Shown: positions 20,983-23,653 of the stretch, in pieces
Layout of the letters: every line of letters begins with the position of its first letter
Numbering within the stretch: position 1 is the stretch's first letter
Made by a program: the position numbers and the translations under genes
Assembly: GCA_030836605.1 (NCBI GenBank)
Contig: JAUPMC010000115.1
Location: forward strand, 1-23,653
Length of the DNA stretch: 23,653 nucleotides
Reading direction: 5' to 3'
Source: Thermoplasmatota archaeon
Lineage (GTDB): Archaea > Thermoplasmatota > Thermoplasmata > UBA10834
The notes under the pieces: generated by a model
Database searches by the model: none
Told to the model about the DNA's origin: nothing
What the model saw: only the letters and a program-made list of their open reading frames with translations

Positions 20983-22440
20983 ATGGCGAAGGCAGGCATG
21001 AGCGTGCTGTCGCGGGACGACAGGGAGAAGGTGCACCAGGCGGCCCTCGGGATCCTGGCGGAGACCGGGGTCAAGGTCGAGAGCCCGGCCGTGCTCGACA
21101 GCTTGTCGAGGGCGGGCGCCCGGGTCGACCGAGACGCCCAGCGGGCGTGGCTCGACGAGCGCGTGGTGTCGGAGGCGCTCAGGACCGCCCCCAGGAAGGT
21201 CCGGATATGCTCCAGGGGCGGCAGGGACTACGCCGTGCCCGAGGAGGGCGTGCAGCTCATATCGACTGACGGGGAGCCGCCGGCCGTCCTGGACCTGGAC
21301 ATGGGGGTCAAGAGGCCGTCTACCCTGAAGGACCTCATAGACCTCGTCGTGCTCGCGGACGCGCTCCCCGAGGTCGGCTTCGTATGGCCCCCGGTCGTGG
21401 CGACGGACATGCCCTCGGACCGTTCGTCGTACTACGAGTTCCTCGCGGCCGTCTCGTACTCGTCCAAACACATAGAGCACGGGGCGGCCTCATCGGACGA
21501 GGCAAGGTTCCAGATAGAGGTGTGTTCGGCGATACTCGGTTCCGAGGACGAGCTCCGGAAGAGGCCCATATTCTCCGATGTATGCACCCCGATCTCACCG
21601 CTGAGGTACGACCAGGGGGAGGCCGAGGCGATGGCCGCGCTCGCGAAGGCCGGGGTTCCCGTCGTGCACCTGTCGATGGCCATCGCGGGCTCGGTCACAC
21701 CCGTCACGGTCGCAGGCTCACTGGCTGTCATAGCCGCCGAGAACCTGTGCGGCTTGACGATGTCCCAGGCCGCGAGCCCCGGGGCGCCGTGCATCTACTC
21801 GTCGTTCTCCGGCGTCACGGACCTCAGGTCCGGGGTGTTCCTGTGCGGCACCCCGGAGGGCATCCTGATGGACACGGCCGCGATAGAGATGGCCCACCAC
21901 TACGGGCTCCCATGTTGCGCGGGAGGCCCGTCGAACTCCTCAAGGTCCCTGACGACGGAGGCGGGGTATCAGACCGGCATCACCGCAATGGCCTCGCTCC
22001 TGACAGGCTCGGACCTCCTGGTCGGGCTCGGGGGGCTCGACCGCGCGTCGATGGTGTCCCCTGAGAAGCTCGTGATGGACTGCGAGGCCTGGCGCTGGCT
22101 CGAGAGGTTGAGACGGGGCATCTCCATCGACGACGACACGCTCGGCCTGGACGCGGTCAAGAGACAGGGACCCGGAGGCGTGTTCCTGTCTGACCCACAC
22201 ACGCTCAAGCACATGAGGAAGGACCTGATGATACCACAGGTGACCGGATACCATCCGCCTGGGCAGCCGGACCCGATGAAGGACGAGATGGTCGAGTTCG
22301 CCAGGAAGAAGGTCAAGGACATCCTCGCGACCCACAGGCCCATGCCCCTCGACAAGGACGTGGTCGAGCGAGTCCGGGCGGTGGCGAAGAGACACGGGGT
22401 CACGATAGAGGCTGGCTCGCCGGTGCTCGGACGGGCCTGA
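20983..22440 (+). CDS. MttB-family (trimethylamine methyltransferase-like) protein without pyrrolysine
   Basis: The family transfers methyl groups from quaternary or tertiary amines to a corrinoid protein. The 485-residue TIM-barrel-sized protein shows the family pattern along its length: VHQAALGILAETGVKVE at the N-terminus, GTPEGILMDTAAIEMAHHYGLPCCAGG (288-315), EAGYQTGITAMASLLTGSDLL (326-346) and VSPEKLVMDCE (358-368). Methanogen MttB has pyrrolysine encoded by in-frame TAG; this gene has none, so it belongs with the non-Pyl relatives, of which glycine-betaine methyltransferase MtgB is the characterised type. The substrate here is unknown. No corrinoid protein (MttC-like), RamA-like activator or methylamine permease is in the window. 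ATG 20983 is set by GGGAGG 7 bases ahead. It converges on mutL with 4 bases between stops. Confidence 0.88.
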   Translation: MAKAGMSVLSRDDREKVHQAALGILAETGVKVESPAVLDSLSRAGARVDRDAQRAWLDERVVSEALRTAPRKVRICSRGGRDYAVPEEGVQLISTDGEPPAVLDLDMGVKRPSTLKDLIDLVVLADALPEVGFVWPPVVATDMPSDRSSYYEFLAAVSYSSKHIEHGAASSDEARFQIEVCSAILGSEDELRKRPIFSDVCTPISPLRYDQGEAEAMAALAKAGVPVVHLSMAIAGSVTPVTVAGSLAVIAAENLCGLTMSQAASPGAPCIYSSFSGVTDLRSGVFLCGTPEGILMDTAAIEMAHHYGLPCCAGGPSNSSRSLTTEAGYQTGITAMASLLTGSDLLVGLGGLDRASMVSPEKLVMDCEAWRWLERLRRGISIDDDTLGLDAVKRQGPGGVFLSDPHTLKHMRKDLMIPQVTGYHPPGQPDPMKDEMVEFARKKVKDILATHRPMPLDKDVVERVRAVAKRHGVTIEAGSPVLGRA

Positions 22441-22444
22441 GGGC

Positions 22445-23653
22445 TCAGACGCGCCTCTTGAAGAGCTTCTCAAGGTCGGCCGGGGACAGGACGATGATGG
22501 TCGGCCTCCCGTGTTCGCACGTGTACGGGCTCTCGGTCCTGAGGAGGTCGGACACGAGCTGCCTCATCTGGGCGTTCGAGAGCGTCTCGCCCGCCCTGAC
22601 CGCGGTGTGGCACGCGACCCTCCATATGATGTCCAGGCCCAGTCTCCTGTGGGACGGCATCTGGGCCAGCTCGCCGAGTATGTTCCTGAGCGCGCCCTCG
22701 CCCTGGGCGACCCCGAGGACCGTCGGTATCGACCGGACGGAGTACGAGTCCCCGCCGAAAGGCTCCACAGCGAACCCTGCCCTCTCGACCAGCTCCCTGT
22801 TCTCCTCGAGCGTCTTCGCCTCTGACGGCGTGAGCCTCAGCACGAGCGGCGTCAGAAGCCTCTGCGAGACCTCCTTGCCGCACTTCATCGCCCTGAGCAC
22901 CTCCTCGTAGACCACGCGCTCCGAGGCGGCGTGCTGGTCTATGAGCAACAGGTTGCCCCTGGACTCTGCGAGTATGTAGGTGTCCATGATCTGCGCGAGC
23001 GGGACTATGGCCGACTGCCTCTCCTCCGGGGGCAGCTCCTCCACCTGGAGCACCGACTGCAGGCTGGGGGCGCCATGGCCTTCGTCCCTGGCGACCGGCC
23101 GGGGCTCGAACGACTGAGAGAACCTCGTCAGGTCGTACTTGAATGTCAGGTCGGGCTCGCTGAGGGCCGACTCGACGCATCTCTGGACGACCCCGAGGAC
23201 GGACGCCTCGTCGTCGAACCTGACCTCCCTCTTGGTCGGGTGGACGTTAACGTCCACGGCCGACGGGTCCACGAATATCCTCAGGACGCCGACCGGGTAC
23301 CTGTCCTTCATGAGCCGCGAGCCGAACCCCTTCACGACCGCGGACACGACCCTCGGGCCCTTGACGGGCCTGTCGTTCACGAACAGCCGGAGGTCAGCCG
23401 GGGACGAGCGCGTGTGCTCCAGCCTGCCGAGGTACGCCTCGACCCTGACGCCGTCCCCGTCCGCGTCCCCCCGGAACATGTTCCCCGCGATCGAGTCGCC
23501 GAACGCCGCAACCAGGGAGCCGTTCATGCCCTCGGCGGCCGAGTGCACGAGGTCGAGCTTCTCGTCCGACGAGAACGAGAACGACATCCCGGGCCTGCAG
23601 AGCATGAAGTCGACGACCACGTCCTTGCAGTGGGCGAGCTCGGTCGCCCTGGA
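22445..23653 (-). CDS. mutL: DNA mismatch repair protein MutL, C-terminal part (runs off the window)
   Basis: MutL couples MutS mismatch recognition to strand processing. The last 402 residues are visible; the N-terminal GHKL ATPase region lies beyond 23653, and the frame stays open to the edge. The transducer domain shows LRLFVNDRPVKGPRVVSAV and the MutL hallmark VDPSAVDVNVHPTKREVRF. After a linker, the dimerisation/nuclease domain has IMDTYILAESRGNLLLIDQ and then the metal-binding endonuclease motif DQHAASERVVYE, which fits DQHA(x)2E(x)4E. ACHTAVRAGETL, CEHGRPT and a terminal LFKRRV complete the nuclease motif set. So this is an incising MutL, unlike the E. coli protein. The CEHGRP motif has Glu where Pro is common. 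MutS is not in the window. GTG 23618-23620 is internal, not the start. Confidence 0.95.
   Translation of the reverse strand, partial: SRATELAHCKDVVVDFMLCRPGMSFSFSSDEKLDLVHSAAEGMNGSLVAAFGDSIAGNMFRGDADGDGVRVEAYLGRLEHTRSSPADLRLFVNDRPVKGPRVVSAVVKGFGSRLMKDRYPVGVLRIFVDPSAVDVNVHPTKREVRFDDEASVLGVVQRCVESALSEPDLTFKYDLTRFSQSFEPRPVARDEGHGAPSLQSVLQVEELPPEERQSAIVPLAQIMDTYILAESRGNLLLIDQHAASERVVYEEVLRAMKCGKEVSQRLLTPLVLRLTPSEAKTLEENRELVERAGFAVEPFGGDSYSVRSIPTVLGVAQGEGALRNILGELAQMPSHRRLGLDIIWRVACHTAVRAGETLSNAQMRQLVSDLLRTESPYTCEHGRPTIIVLSPADLEKLFKRRV

Noticed and set aside
20983..22440. Pyrrolysine in the MttB-family protein
   Set aside because: There is no in-frame TAG across the full-length frame, and TAG serves as a stop in three other genes of the window.
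1..23653. Search by eye for tRNA/rRNA genes, CRISPR arrays, insertion sequences, integrases and att repeats
   Set aside because: Intergenic gaps are too short or lack the needed structure, no transposase or integrase motif appears, and no spaced direct repeats were seen. A tRNAscan or covariance-model run would be the decisive check.

Overview
The window (23,653 bases, GC-rich, AGG/AGA-heavy arginine codons) is a piece of an archaeal chromosome. The diagnostic genes are an archaeal/eukaryal-type release factor aRF1 (NIKS, YxCxxxF and GGQ motifs), archaeal-type TrpRS and PheRS alpha, the archaeal D-aminoacyl-tRNA deacylase DTD2, archaeal UMP kinase, and the archaeal purine enzyme PurP. The gene families, the high GC and the archaeal STAND regulator best fit an uncultivated, moderately high-GC Thermoplasmatota/Euryarchaeota lineage; that placement is inference. 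Stop codons of the 18 well-supported genes read as 14 TGA, 3 TAG and 1 TAA. TAG is therefore an ordinary stop here, which argues against heavy pyrrolysine recoding.

Layout. 65-3197 (+): TrpRS, TrmO, PheRS alpha. 3213-9101 (-): a MefA-like MFS efflux protein, a large wHTH-STAND-TPR regulator, a second MFS transporter and a core-type methionine synthase; the last two look like one transcript. 9198-10019 (+): DTD2. 10026-10709 (-): UMP kinase. 10775-13727 (+): an aRF1-ArgRS operon. 13730-17589 (-): a lipoate-protein-ligase-like protein and a long PKD/CARDB surface glycoprotein. 17740-20789 (-): an operon-like set of an unrecognised Cys-containing protein, a GNAT acetyltransferase and PurP. 20983-22440 (+): an MttB-family methyltransferase without pyrrolysine. 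22445-end (-): the C-terminal 402 residues of an endonuclease-type MutL that runs off the window.

Themes. Translation dominates: three aminoacyl-tRNA synthetases, a t6A37 methyltransferase, a D-aa-tRNA editing enzyme and the release factor. Nucleotide synthesis (UMP kinase, PurP) and repair (MutL) are also core. The less ordinary material is the regulator set between two transporters, the methionine synthase lacking an expected zinc ligand, the orphan MttB homologue, the unknown protein ahead of PurP, and the sequon-rich surface protein. I see no tRNA or rRNA genes, CRISPR arrays, transposases, integrases or att-like repeats. Coding density is very high; the longest non-coding stretches are about 190 bases (20790-20982) and 150 bases (17590-17739).
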